Shown here in pieces: positions 8,760 through 17,739 of a stretch of DNA of 64,000 nt. The notes below the pieces were generated by a model. It did no database searches and was not told the origin of the DNA. It saw only the letters and a list, made by a program, of their open reading frames with translations. Source of the stretch: Bacteroidales bacterium UBA6397 (GTDB lineage: Bacteria; Bacteroidota; Bacteroidia; Bacteroidales; UBA932); contig DJQB01000038.1 in NCBI GenBank assembly GCA_002439875.1, forward strand, positions 24,528 through 88,527, written 5' to 3'. The position numbers were made by a program, and so were the translations under genes. Each line of letters begins with the position of its first letter. The first letter of the stretch is position 1.

Positions 8760-11687
8760 CTAAAATCCGATCAAAGCCTTGCTTTTGTTCCTGTCGATGA
8801 ATCCCGTAAGCCCGTCAACCTTCAAGACCTTGACGAACTTGCCGTCATATTCACACTCCAGTCTCGCAAGAGCGTCAAAATCAATCATTCCCGAGCCGGC
8901 GTATTGATCAACGGAAAGATAGCCTACTCCCAGAGAGGTGATGTTCTGGAAGAAATGCGTCCCCTGACTCGGATCTATGCGGAAGCCATCGATGCCATAT
9001 TCAACAACCATCCTGGCAGAAGAGATGTCAGTCCATGACACAGGCACGCCAAGCGTTGGGATGGATGAGCCCCATCTTCCTGGCCCTACAAGGAAATAAG
9101 TCTTGCCTTCTGCACTCATCCGAGAGTTGATTTCAGAGACCTCCTGAGCCATAAGCTGTGTCTTCATCTTATCAAATGAGTCCGGAAGTATAATAACTAT
9201 CCGGGATGATTCAGTAAAAAAGCCGTTGCCCAAGGCATTGTCACTGAGAATCAATCTATTGGGAACAATAGCCTCTGCATCTTCAATCGTGGATGTCTGA
9301 GAACCAATCCCACTGGACACAGGACGGACTTGAAGGAGCTTCAGGTCCGCTGCGGCTCCTCCCGAAGATTTGACCGGATCAACTGCAAACTCAATCTCTA
9401 CCTCGCTCATCAACTCCTCCCGGCATATTGACATAATCTCCGACAGTGCCTTGGCAAGAGGGAATCTGTCATATTGGAATATCCCATCGAAGGACACTAC
9501 CCTTGACCCACGGATTCCTGTTCCGGGCACCATTCTGTCATCCAAAGCATTATAGGTCGAAGCAACTAGTTCAGGATGATCGTAGCTGTTCAATGCATCA
9601 GAAACAGGAATCCTCCTCAAATTGACCCCATCGTTCTTAGAAATCTTAAATGCTGAGGGGCTTAAGTCAAGCACAAACATTTCATTCTGTGTGTCCCTCT
9701 GCGCTAGTTTCGGGCTGGATAGCTGAAGAATCTTTTTGGGGTGGAGAGGATCCACACGTAAAGTCCGCCCTCCGTCCACAACTGTTTTACCCAAGCCAAA
9801 AGCCACATTAAGAACCCCATCAGAAGCTTTCTCAGCCCCAAGCGGATAAGAGTTCAAGGACCTTCCAACTCCAGACATCATGGGATAGAAATCGTGTCCG
9901 TGAGCCGTTCCGCAGATAGTCTGTACAATCACAGCCATCTTTTCTTCTCCCAAAAGGTTGCCGCTGGCTTGGATGTAATTGCGACTTCCCTTGAAATAAG
10001 TTGAAGCATATACACTTTTGATAGCTTTACCCAACTCCCTAAGCATCCTGTCCTTGTTCTCGACAGGTGGGCACATGTAAGTGGCATATACTCCGGCAAA
10101 CGGCTGATAATTACTATCTTCCAATTTTGAGCTTGACCTGACTGCCAAGGGGCAATCAACAGTGGCAAGGAATGCTTTAAGGTTTTGAGTCAAGTCCTCC
10201 GGAAGAGTTGACGCCACAAATTCAGAGAGAATTTCGTCATCGGACAGTTCCGCATCGATGACGTACTGAAGCCCATTGTCAATGATGAACTTGTCGAACC
10301 AGTCGGTAGTCAGGACAACAGTCCTCGGAATAGAAACAGTCAGGCCCTCGTATTTATCAGTCAATGAATGTTTTTGAATAAGATGGTTGAGAAACGCCAG
10401 CCCTCTTGCCTTGCCTCCCAAAGAACCCTCTCCAACTCGTGAGAACCAATAATAATCCTCATACGAATCCTTATGAAATTCAGTGATGATTCCTTGGCCG
10501 ATGCTCCTATGGTAACGATGAATATTGTCTAAAAGGAACTCCCGGAACTCATCAGCGTTTGTGTGATGCTCAGCCCTGAAGGTTTCCGCCAAGTTAAACA
10601 ATCCTCTGGCATACAACCACTTGGAGAACATATTTCTGGACATGTTGCTCATCAGAACGTCATCTGGAATGTCATGGATGATCTTCTCCAGTTGGGAAAG
10701 GCTCGCTGCCCTTCCGCATTCATTGCCGTTATAATCCCTGAACACAAAGTCTCCGAAACCGAACTCTTCTTTCATATAATCCTCAAGTTGGAGGAAAAGC
10801 GTGCTTGAATACTTCTTCAAAAAGCCGACACCCATTCTCACAGCGATCTCCGCCACGCTACCTTGAGAGGATTGAAGCAAGACCGGCATCAACTGATCAT
10901 ATTCACGGATCATTTTGACCAGATCAATTCCTGCGTCAAGTTTTTCCGTTTTTGGATCATCCCCTTTATGATAGACCATTCCAACATCGGAAATTACCCC
11001 AAGCAAGTTACGCCTATACTTTCCGAAATATGCTATCGCCTCCTCAAGACAAGTGGCAAGGAATATCTTAGGCCTGGATCTCTTACGGTATTTCTTTTGA
11101 TCCTCGTTTAGGGACTCGGTCAGAAACTCCTGGCTTTGAGTAAGGATAATCTTGTATAACTCAGGCAGATAGTTCGAGTAGTAACGAATGGAATCCTCTA
11201 CAAGCAAGATGCCTTTGACACCCACCTCAAAAACATCGTTCTCAGCATTGGCCGCATCCTCCAGAAGCTTTACAATGGCAAGAATCAGATCAGCATTTCC
11301 ATGCCAACTAAAAATAAAGTCAACGCCATCGTGAGAAGCTTCCAAAACCCTCTGCCTGACGGCCTTGGAATAGTGAATAAGAAGAATGAAAGGAATCCTG
11401 CGCCCTTCTTGCTTAAGTTGTGAAGCGAAAGGAAATATTCCTTTGTCCTGCTCATTGTACATGCAGATGACCATATCAATCTCCGCATCGCTGCAAATGA
11501 GATCTTTTGCTTCTTCCGAGGAATTAGCCCAAATGAATTTAGGTGGGTTACTCAAGTTAAGATCTCTGTACTCATTTCTCACTTGATTCTCAATGCGTCC
11601 GTCCTCCTCAAGGGCGAAAGCGTCGTAGTTGCTGCAGATCATCAAGATCTTCCGGATCCTGGAGCGCATCAAGGATTCTTCATTCAT
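8760..11687 (-). CDS. Receiver-like / PEP-pyruvate-binding (PPDK_N) fusion protein
   Basis: About 975 residues. The C-terminal half carries the ATP-grasp domain of PEP synthase and PPDK (VGEGSLGGKARGLAFLNHLI, then LAVRSSSKLEDSNYQPFAGVY, the family's nucleotide-binding signature). The phosphohistidine swivel domain and the PEP-binding barrel are absent, so it cannot be a complete PEP synthase. The N-terminal 350 residues look like two tandem receiver-type modules. The first is degenerate. The second has GILLVEDS, GVISDVGM with a candidate phospho-Asp, and a Lys in GFLKKYS. Similar proteins in Bacteroidales are annotated only as PEP/pyruvate-binding. A TTG at 11759 extends the frame; the ATG at 11687 (MNEESLMRSRIRK) is preferred. 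It is coupled to the GH13 gene downstream, hinting at a role in carbohydrate metabolism (inference). Confidence 0.8.
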   Translation of the reverse strand: MNEESLMRSRIRKILMICSNYDAFALEEDGRIENQVRNEYRDLNLSNPPKFIWANSSEEAKDLICSDAEIDMVICMYNEQDKGIFPFASQLKQEGRRIPFILLIHYSKAVRQRVLEASHDGVDFIFSWHGNADLILAIVKLLEDAANAENDVFEVGVKGILLVEDSIRYYSNYLPELYKIILTQSQEFLTESLNEDQKKYRKRSRPKIFLATCLEEAIAYFGKYRRNLLGVISDVGMVYHKGDDPKTEKLDAGIDLVKMIREYDQLMPVLLQSSQGSVAEIAVRMGVGFLKKYSSTLFLQLEDYMKEEFGFGDFVFRDYNGNECGRAASLSQLEKIIHDIPDDVLMSNMSRNMFSKWLYARGLFNLAETFRAEHHTNADEFREFLLDNIHRYHRSIGQGIITEFHKDSYEDYYWFSRVGEGSLGGKARGLAFLNHLIQKHSLTDKYEGLTVSIPRTVVLTTDWFDKFIIDNGLQYVIDAELSDDEILSEFVASTLPEDLTQNLKAFLATVDCPLAVRSSSKLEDSNYQPFAGVYATYMCPPVENKDRMLRELGKAIKSVYASTYFKGSRNYIQASGNLLGEEKMAVIVQTICGTAHGHDFYPMMSGVGRSLNSYPLGAEKASDGVLNVAFGLGKTVVDGGRTLRVDPLHPKKILQLSSPKLAQRDTQNEMFVLDLSPSAFKISKNDGVNLRRIPVSDALNSYDHPELVASTYNALDDRMVPGTGIRGSRVVSFDGIFQYDRFPLAKALSEIMSICREELMSEVEIEFAVDPVKSSGGAAADLKLLQVRPVSSGIGSQTSTIEDAEAIVPNRLILSDNALGNGFFTESSRIVIILPDSFDKMKTQLMAQEVSEINSRMSAEGKTYFLVGPGRWGSSIPTLGVPVSWTDISSARMVVEYGIDGFRIDPSQGTHFFQNITSLGVGYLSVDQYAGSGMIDFDALARLECEYDGKFVKVLKVDGLTGFIDRNKSKALIGF

Positions 11688-11781
11688 TTGCTTCCGTTTT
11701 TTTCTAACGAACCGCAAATTACGAAAAATCCTCTGAATATTCTTGGAATTTATGGACAAGATTCACTGCAGAAACCGCTTT

Positions 11782-12525
11782 TCACACCCGGCGGCGGAAC
11801 TCAGCGATTGTTATCGCAGTGGCGACAGCGGCGTTCAGAGACTCAGACCCCTTTTCGCCACGAGGCCAGGAAGGGATGAAAAGCCGGTCAGTCACAAGTT
11901 TGCCGACTTCGGCGGAAATACCTTTAGACTCGTTACCTATAACTATGACGGAAGGGGAGACCATACCAGTTGACAGTTCTTTGGAGTACATGTCCTCACC
12001 ATCCAGAAAAGTACCGTACACATTGCCACCTGCGGCGGCGACAGCGCCGCAATAGTCGCAAATGTCGCAATAATGGAACTTGACTCTGAATATCGCCCCC
12101 ATCGTGGACTGCACGACCTTGGGGTTGAATATGTCAACCGTGTCCTTTGATGCGTAGACCGCATCTATTCCGAACCAGTCTGACGTACGGAGGATGGTGC
12201 CTAAATTGCCAGGATCCCTGATTCCGTCCAAAGCCAGAAACAACCCCTTGACCGGCACACCGTAAATATCCACGATCTCAACGTCTGCTGGTTTTCTGAC
12301 GATAGCCAATGCCGGAGGAGGGGAGGAAAGGAGACTAAGCCGCGCCATCGACGCAACGCCGATCTCGTCAGCCCGATAAACCCTCTCGACCTCGAATGAC
12401 GATTTCAACGCCTCTGCCACCATTTTTTCCCCCTCCACAATGAAAAGTCCATTCTCATCCCTGAACTTTTTCTGTTCAAGAGACTTGACGAACTTTATCT
12501 CATTGTGGGATATAGGTGACTGCAT
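11782..12525 (-). CDS. TrmH/SpoU family RNA 2'-O-methyltransferase
   Basis: A 247-residue SPOUT methyltransferase that uses SAM to methylate a ribose 2'-hydroxyl in rRNA or tRNA. The three SpoU motifs are clear: LDGIRDPGNLGTILRT (motif 1), VIGNESKGIS (motif 2) and GSESLNAAVATAI (motif 3), the last two forming the knotted SAM site. The N-terminal part (FVKSLEQKKFRDENGLFIVEGEKMV) is the substrate-binding domain of the RlmB/TsnR type. Target base is not determinable from sequence. It follows the arginine decarboxylase gene by three bases on the same strand. The divergent neighbour beyond it is tamL. Confidence 0.92.
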   Translation of the reverse strand: MQSPISHNEIKFVKSLEQKKFRDENGLFIVEGEKMVAEALKSSFEVERVYRADEIGVASMARLSLLSSPPPALAIVRKPADVEIVDIYGVPVKGLFLALDGIRDPGNLGTILRTSDWFGIDAVYASKDTVDIFNPKVVQSTMGAIFRVKFHYCDICDYCGAVAAAGGNVYGTFLDGEDMYSKELSTGMVSPSVIVIGNESKGISAEVGKLVTDRLFIPSWPRGEKGSESLNAAVATAITIAEFRRRV

Positions 12526-12528
12526 TGC

Positions 12529-13923
12529 TTAGAATCCGAGAATCTTCAACATGGAATCAGCACTCTGCTCCGGAGCGAAGACCCTTGTCGTGATCTTGCC
12601 GTCCTTGTCCTTGTCGATGAGGATATGCTTAGGGGAAGGCTGGAGGCAGTGCTTTACTCCGCCGTAACCCGATATGGCCTCCTGATAGGCTCCCGTGTGG
12701 AAGAATCCAATGTAGAGCGGATCCCTTCTGTTCTTCATCACAGGAAGGAAGATCGCGTTCGAGTGTGCCTCGGAATTGTAGAAATCCTTGCTGTCACATG
12801 TAAGTCCACCGAGAAAGACACGATGATATTCCTCATTCCACTTGTTGATAGGGAAGAGGATGAATCTCTGGTGAAGTCCCCAGGTGTCAGGAAGGCTCGT
12901 CATGAACGAGTTGTCGATCATGTACCAGCACTCACGGTCGTTCTGCTGCTTGACATCCAGAACTTTGAATATGGTCGCTCCGCTCTCGCCGACAGTGAAG
13001 TTGCCGAACTCCGTGTAGATGTCCGGGACCTGCACGCCGTGGGAGTCGCATACAGACTTGATCTGGTAGACAATCTCCTCGATCATATACTTGTAGTCGT
13101 AGTCAACGGCAAGAGAGGTCTTTATAGGAAGTCCGCCTCCGATATTCAAGGAGTCCAGATCAGGGCATATCTGTTTGAGGTCGCAGTATAGGTTCAGGCA
13201 GCGCGCCAGCTCGTTCCAGTAGTAGGAGGTGTCCCTGATGCCGGTGTTGATGAAGAAATGGAGCATCTTCAGCTTGAACTTAGGGTTTTTGCTTATGCCG
13301 TTGCGGTAAAACGGTATGATGTCCGAGTATCTGATGCCTAGGCGTGAAGTGTAGAAATCGAATGACGGCTCCTCCTCGGACGCTATGCGGATGCCAAGTT
13401 TTGTAGGGACTTCGATCAGGTCGTCGAGATCCTCCAGTTCGTTCTTGTTGTCAAGCACCGGTATGATGTTGTGCCATCCGCCATTGAGCATATCGGAGAT
13501 GTTCTTGATATACTGCGGTCTCTTGAATCCGTTGCAGATGATTATCAGGTTCTTGTCCACAAGTTTGTCAGCCTCCAGCTTGCGGATGAGGTCCAGATCG
13601 TAGGCGGATGATGTCTCAAGGTGAACCTCGCTCTTGAGCGCCTGCTCGATGACGAACTTGAACTGTGAACTCTTCGTGCAGTAGCAGTAATGATGGTCTC
13701 CCTCATAACTGACCTTGGACATAGCGTTGCGGAACATTCTCTTGGCCCTATGGATCTGTGAGGTGATCTTCGGGAGATAGGTGAGTTTCAACGGTGTGCC
13801 ATATTCCTTGATGATTCCCATCATGTCAATGTCATTGACAAAAAGATTGCCGTCTTCAACCCTGAATTCGTCCTGTGGAAAATCAAATGTCTGATCCACA
13901 AGATCGATGTACTTGTTCTTCAT
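12529..13923 (-). CDS. speA: Arginine decarboxylase, fold-III PLP enzyme
   Basis: A 464-residue PLP-dependent decarboxylase of the alanine-racemase fold, of the short Bacteroidota type annotated as arginine decarboxylase. It would make agmatine, the first step to putrescine and spermidine. The PLP lysine is in HHYCYCTKSSQF (K84), the phosphate-binding glycine loop is SLNIGGGLP, and TEFGNFTVGESG and the C-terminal GFFHTGAYQEAISGYGG are also visible. The catalytic Cys region reads GGLTCDSKDFY. It is much shorter than the 630-residue SpeA of proteobacteria, as expected for this branch, and substrate assignment rests on similarity. First gene of a minus-strand run with the RNA methyltransferase. 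Confidence 0.85.
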   Translation of the reverse strand: MKNKYIDLVDQTFDFPQDEFRVEDGNLFVNDIDMMGIIKEYGTPLKLTYLPKITSQIHRAKRMFRNAMSKVSYEGDHHYCYCTKSSQFKFVIEQALKSEVHLETSSAYDLDLIRKLEADKLVDKNLIIICNGFKRPQYIKNISDMLNGGWHNIIPVLDNKNELEDLDDLIEVPTKLGIRIASEEEPSFDFYTSRLGIRYSDIIPFYRNGISKNPKFKLKMLHFFINTGIRDTSYYWNELARCLNLYCDLKQICPDLDSLNIGGGLPIKTSLAVDYDYKYMIEEIVYQIKSVCDSHGVQVPDIYTEFGNFTVGESGATIFKVLDVKQQNDRECWYMIDNSFMTSLPDTWGLHQRFILFPINKWNEEYHRVFLGGLTCDSKDFYNSEAHSNAIFLPVMKNRRDPLYIGFFHTGAYQEAISGYGGVKHCLQPSPKHILIDKDKDGKITTRVFAPEQSADSMLKILGF

Positions 13924-13999
13924 CCTAAAATAACTGTAAACCTATAATGTTCGACATAAGTAATGAACCGCCGAAAATGCCTAGTCAGGCTTTGGCGTG

Positions 14000-14007
14000 C
14001 AAATATA
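14000..14007 (-). promoter_or_regulatory. -7 box for speA
   Basis: Minus-strand TATATTTG (TAnnTTTG) 77 bases upstream of the speA ATG. No good TTTG sits 19-21 bases further out, so this is a weaker promoter call. It lies back to back with the tamL promoter. Confidence 0.5.
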
Positions 14008-14035
14008 GGTACGAAAATTAATATTTTGTCCCGAT

Positions 14036-14069
14036 TTTGAAGAAAAATCAGAAAGGGTTGCTATTTTTG
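14036..14069 (+). promoter_or_regulatory. Promoter of tamL, almost leaderless
   Basis: TTTG at 14036-14039, 22-base spacer, TATTTTTG at 14062-14069. The ATG at 14076 is only six bases after the -7 box, so the transcript should begin at or next to the start codon (ATGATG; the second ATG at 14079 may be the one used). Confidence 0.6.
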
Positions 14070-14075
14070 TAGAAT

Positions 14076-16289
14076 ATGATGGCTAAATCCTCGGTCTTTC
14101 ATTTAGCGGCGATCATTTCCGCCGTACTGTCTCTGGGACTCTCGTGCAGCACCACGCGGGTTTTGGAGGATGGCCAGTATCGGCTGGCGACCAACAAGGT
14201 TGAGGTGACGAACGACCGCAGGTTCAACACCAAAGAGATTGAATCCTACATCAAGCAGAAGCCGAATTCCTACATTGTCTTTGGATGGAATCCGTTTTTG
14301 AACATCTACAACTGGTCAGGTAAGAACCCCGACAAAACGGTCAACAAGTTCATAAGAAAGATTGGAACAGCTCCTGTGGTCTACCAACCCTCGCAGGTCG
14401 AGGCCTCCGTGGAAAACATCAAGAGGCATCTTGAGTACAAGGGATACTATGGGTCTGAAGTGCGGAGCGACATCAGGATAAAAGGCAAAAAGGTTGATGT
14501 GACATATTCAGTGTCCCTTGGGAAGAGATTCAGGATAGGGAAGTTGACCTATTCTCTGCCGGAAGGGGAGTTCCGTGAGGATTTTCTTGCCGACACTTCC
14601 TCCATTTCCATCAAACCGGGGGACTTCCTCTCGGAGGACGCGCTTGAGAAGGAGACAGAACGTATGGCCTCCGCACTCCGCCGCAAAGGCTACTTCGGGT
14701 TCACGAAAAACTATTTTTTGTTCGAGGCGGACACACTCAATTCCAGCGACTCCGCCGCGCTTTTGATGATGGTCAATGAATATACCAGAAACCAGACTCC
14801 TGAATATGCCCGTCCGCACCGGAAATATTCCTTGGGCGAAGTCTCGATTTCATACGATAAAGATCTAAAATTCAATGACAAGGTTCTTAGGAATATGTGT
14901 ACCCTCCATCCCGGAGACCAGTACGATGAGAGCGAGGTGAACACGACATATTCCCGCCTTTCCGCCTTGAGGATGTTCAGCGGTGTCAACGTCTCCTTGA
15001 ATCCCGGGGACTCCGGCATAGTGGACTGCGACATCAATCTTACCCGCTCCAGAATGCAGGGCTTCAAGGTCAATCTTGAGGGATCGACCAACTCCACAGG
15101 TTTGATCGGTATCTCGCCACAGCTCAGTTACTATCACAAGAACATTTTCAACGGCGGCCAGTGGCTGAATCTCGGCTTTCTTGGCAACTTCCAGTTCAAG
15201 TACAACGAAAGTAGCGTGAAATCCAATGAATTCGGCGTCTCCGCCAGCCTTAGTTTCCCTGAATTCCTCGGATTGCCGAACTCGATGTTCAAAGGATCGT
15301 CCGTCCCCCGCACCGAAATCAGCGCCTCTTACAACTACCAGAACCGCCCGGAGTACACCAGGAATATTATCTCGACCTCTTTCGGTTACTCCGGGTCGTT
15401 TCGCGGCGGGAAATTCTTCTATCAGTTCTACCCGATCCAGGCAAAGATCGTCAGGCTGACGAATCTGGACCCGAACTTCTACACCACGCTTTCCGGTAAC
15501 CCGTTCATGAGGGATGCCTATCAGAACCACTTCGATGTCGGCTCCGGCCTTGTGGCCTACTACACGACCAACACAGCCTTGGCGCCAAAAGAGACTTATG
15601 AATATGCCCGGCTGCAACTCGATGCCTCCGGCAATCTCCTTAGCCTGTTCAACGAGGCCATGAGAAAGGATGAATACGGCTCCAGACTAATCTGGAACAC
15701 TCCATATTCCCAGTACATACGTACAGAGTTCACTCTCGGCAAGACCTTTGTCTTCGGCAAGAACGGCGGTCAGGCATTGGCCATGCGCCTTCTTGGCGGT
15801 GTCGGCTATGCCTATGGCAATTCATCCACACTTCCATTCGAGAAACAGTTCTACAGCGGCGGAGCCAACAGCATGCGTGGCTGGCAGGCCCGCGCTCTGG
15901 GTCCTGGCAATTCCCAAGCCGACACGACATTCGTGATTCCGAGTCAGACCGGTGACGTGAAACTGGAAGCCAATCTGGAGTACCGTTTCCCTATGTTTTG
16001 GAAACTGTGCGGAGCTGTCTTCACGGATGTCGGCAACATCTGGACCCTAAAAGAAACCGACGGAGATGACGGTTCCCATACCCACTTTGTTCTAAAGGAC
16101 CTTGCCAAAAGCCTGGCAGCCAACTGGGGACTCGGCATCCGTGTTGATCTTAACTTCTTAATCCTCCGCCTAGACATGGGCATGAAAGTCTATGACCCAT
16201 CCTTGGACACCGAGCGCTGGCGCGCCCCGTACAGATGGCTCAAGAAAGACGGCTACTCCATCCATTTCGGTGTCGGATACCCATTCTAA
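14076..16289 (+). CDS. tamL: Omp85-family outer-membrane lipoprotein TamL
   Basis: A 737-residue BamA/TamA-superfamily protein. The signal peptide ends in a lipobox (SLGLSCST, Cys24), which marks the lipidated TamL variant of Bacteroidota that works with TamB in outer-membrane assembly. Residues about 30-330 contain POTRA-type modules (YKGYYGSEVRSDIRIKGKKVDVTYSV; RKGYFGFTKNYFLF; LSALRMFSGVNVSLNPG). The rest is a 16-strand beta-barrel with the lid-loop-like motif QFYSGGANSMRGWQARALGPG (from about 600) and a terminal aromatic residue (HFGVGYPF). It has its own promoter and ends facing rlmD with a ten-base gap. Length and layout fit the family; a BamA paralogue is excluded by the lipobox and fewer POTRAs. 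Confidence 0.88.
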   Translation: MMAKSSVFHLAAIISAVLSLGLSCSTTRVLEDGQYRLATNKVEVTNDRRFNTKEIESYIKQKPNSYIVFGWNPFLNIYNWSGKNPDKTVNKFIRKIGTAPVVYQPSQVEASVENIKRHLEYKGYYGSEVRSDIRIKGKKVDVTYSVSLGKRFRIGKLTYSLPEGEFREDFLADTSSISIKPGDFLSEDALEKETERMASALRRKGYFGFTKNYFLFEADTLNSSDSAALLMMVNEYTRNQTPEYARPHRKYSLGEVSISYDKDLKFNDKVLRNMCTLHPGDQYDESEVNTTYSRLSALRMFSGVNVSLNPGDSGIVDCDINLTRSRMQGFKVNLEGSTNSTGLIGISPQLSYYHKNIFNGGQWLNLGFLGNFQFKYNESSVKSNEFGVSASLSFPEFLGLPNSMFKGSSVPRTEISASYNYQNRPEYTRNIISTSFGYSGSFRGGKFFYQFYPIQAKIVRLTNLDPNFYTTLSGNPFMRDAYQNHFDVGSGLVAYYTTNTALAPKETYEYARLQLDASGNLLSLFNEAMRKDEYGSRLIWNTPYSQYIRTEFTLGKTFVFGKNGGQALAMRLLGGVGYAYGNSSTLPFEKQFYSGGANSMRGWQARALGPGNSQADTTFVIPSQTGDVKLEANLEYRFPMFWKLCGAVFTDVGNIWTLKETDGDDGSHTHFVLKDLAKSLAANWGLGIRVDLNFLILRLDMGMKVYDPSLDTERWRAPYRWLKKDGYSIHFGVGYPF

Positions 16290-16299
16290 GAATTAATGA

Positions 16300-17706
16300 C
16301 TATTTGAGTCGCAGCGCGCAGACGTTCTCAACGTGCTGGGTGTGAGGGAACATATCGACAGGCTGGACGGCGGTGATCTCGTACTTTTGGGCGAAAAGGG
16401 CTAGATCACGGGCCTGGGAGGCCGGGTTGCAGCTTACATAGACCATACGGGCAGGGGAGGCCTCAAGGATGACCTTCGCCACATCCGGATGAATGCCGGC
16501 TCTTGGCGGATCCAGAATGATAACGTCAGGTTGACCGTGCCTCTTGATGAAATCTCTGCTCAGGACATCCTTCATGTCCCCGGCGAAGAACTCGCAATTA
16601 GTGATGCCGTTCGCGACCGCGTTCACCTTCGCGTCCTCGATAGCCTCAGGGACATATTCAATACCGATCACCTTGGCCGCCTTACCAGAGACGAACTGAG
16701 CTATCGTGCCGGTTCCGGTGTAAAGGTCATAGACAATCTCATTGCCGGTCAGCTCAGCAAAATCCCTCGCTACAGAATAGAGTTTGTACGCCTGCTCTGA
16801 ATTAGTCTGGTAAAAGGACTTCGGTCCGATGCGGAAAGTCAGCCCCTCCATGGTCTCACGGATGGTCGGCTCTCCTTTGTAGAGAATGCACTCCTGATCA
16901 CCTATAGAATCATTCAACTTATTGTTGATGATGTAGTAAAGAGAAGTGATCTGAGGGAACGCTTCAGCGATGGCACCGAGCATTTTCTCCCGATCCTCAC
17001 GGTTCTCGTAGAAGAAACACATGATCACCATCAGATCACCGGTGTCGGTGGTGCGGATGAACATATTCCTGACATACCCCACGTTCTGGCGGATGTCGAA
17101 GAAGTCCAGACCGTTATCGACAGCATATCTCTTGATGAAAAGCCTGATGTCATTCGACGGGTCTTTTTGCAGGTAGCAACGCTTGATGTCCAACACCTTG
17201 TCGAAGAACTTGCCAACGTGGAATCCAAGTCCCATACGGTCGTTCTCCGGTACGTTTTCGATGTCCTCGTCCTTCAGCAACCACCGTTTCGATGAGAAAG
17301 TGAACTCCAACTTGTTGCGATAGTACCGAGTCTTGTCGGACGGGATTGTCGGACGGATCTCCGGCACGTTCAGATGGCCGATACGTACCAGCTGGTCATA
17401 AACCTGCTGCCGCTTGGCCTCAAGTTGCATCGGATAGGGGAGAGGCTGCCATTTGCACCCTCCACAGACTCCAAAATGCTCGCAGAATGGCTCCAGACGG
17501 TCCTTTGACGGTGTGACGATCCTCTCTATGAATCCCTCATAGTAATTCTTGCTCTTTTTTGTGACCCGGATGTCAACAACATCGCCAGGCACAGCGAAAG
17601 GCACAAACACCACCACTCCGTTCCAATGTGTAAGCGCCTTGCCCTCGGCGGCACAGGCCTCGATCGTAATGTTCTCCAACAGGAGATCTACTCTTTTTCT
17701 TCCCAT
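16300..17706 (-). CDS. rlmD: 23S rRNA (uracil-5-)-methyltransferase RlmD-type
   Basis: A 468-residue SAM-dependent enzyme that methylates C5 of a uridine, in the RlmD family usually U1939 of 23S rRNA. An N-terminal TRAM domain (about 8-65) precedes the iron-sulfur cluster cysteines C75, C81, C84 (FCEHFGVCGGCKW) and C177 (KRCYLQKDP). The methyltransferase domain has YDLYTGTGTIAQF, ILDPPRAGIHPDV and the catalytic-Cys motif VYVSCNPAS. The frame opens at a TTG (17727), but the ATG at 17706 (MGRKRVDLL) fits the family start. It follows the Na/Pi cotransporter gene by 33 bases on the same strand. RlmCD-type dual specificity cannot be excluded. Confidence 0.93.
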   Translation of the reverse strand: MGRKRVDLLLENITIEACAAEGKALTHWNGVVVFVPFAVPGDVVDIRVTKKSKNYYEGFIERIVTPSKDRLEPFCEHFGVCGGCKWQPLPYPMQLEAKRQQVYDQLVRIGHLNVPEIRPTIPSDKTRYYRNKLEFTFSSKRWLLKDEDIENVPENDRMGLGFHVGKFFDKVLDIKRCYLQKDPSNDIRLFIKRYAVDNGLDFFDIRQNVGYVRNMFIRTTDTGDLMVIMCFFYENREDREKMLGAIAEAFPQITSLYYIINNKLNDSIGDQECILYKGEPTIRETMEGLTFRIGPKSFYQTNSEQAYKLYSVARDFAELTGNEIVYDLYTGTGTIAQFVSGKAAKVIGIEYVPEAIEDAKVNAVANGITNCEFFAGDMKDVLSRDFIKRHGQPDVIILDPPRAGIHPDVAKVILEASPARMVYVSCNPASQARDLALFAQKYEITAVQPVDMFPHTQHVENVCALRLK

Positions 17707-17739
17707 AAATATTCCCACTCGCCGCAACCGGCAATCATT

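Noticed and set aside
8760..11687. Complete phosphoenolpyruvate synthase
   Set aside because: The phosphohistidine and PEP-binding domains are not present.
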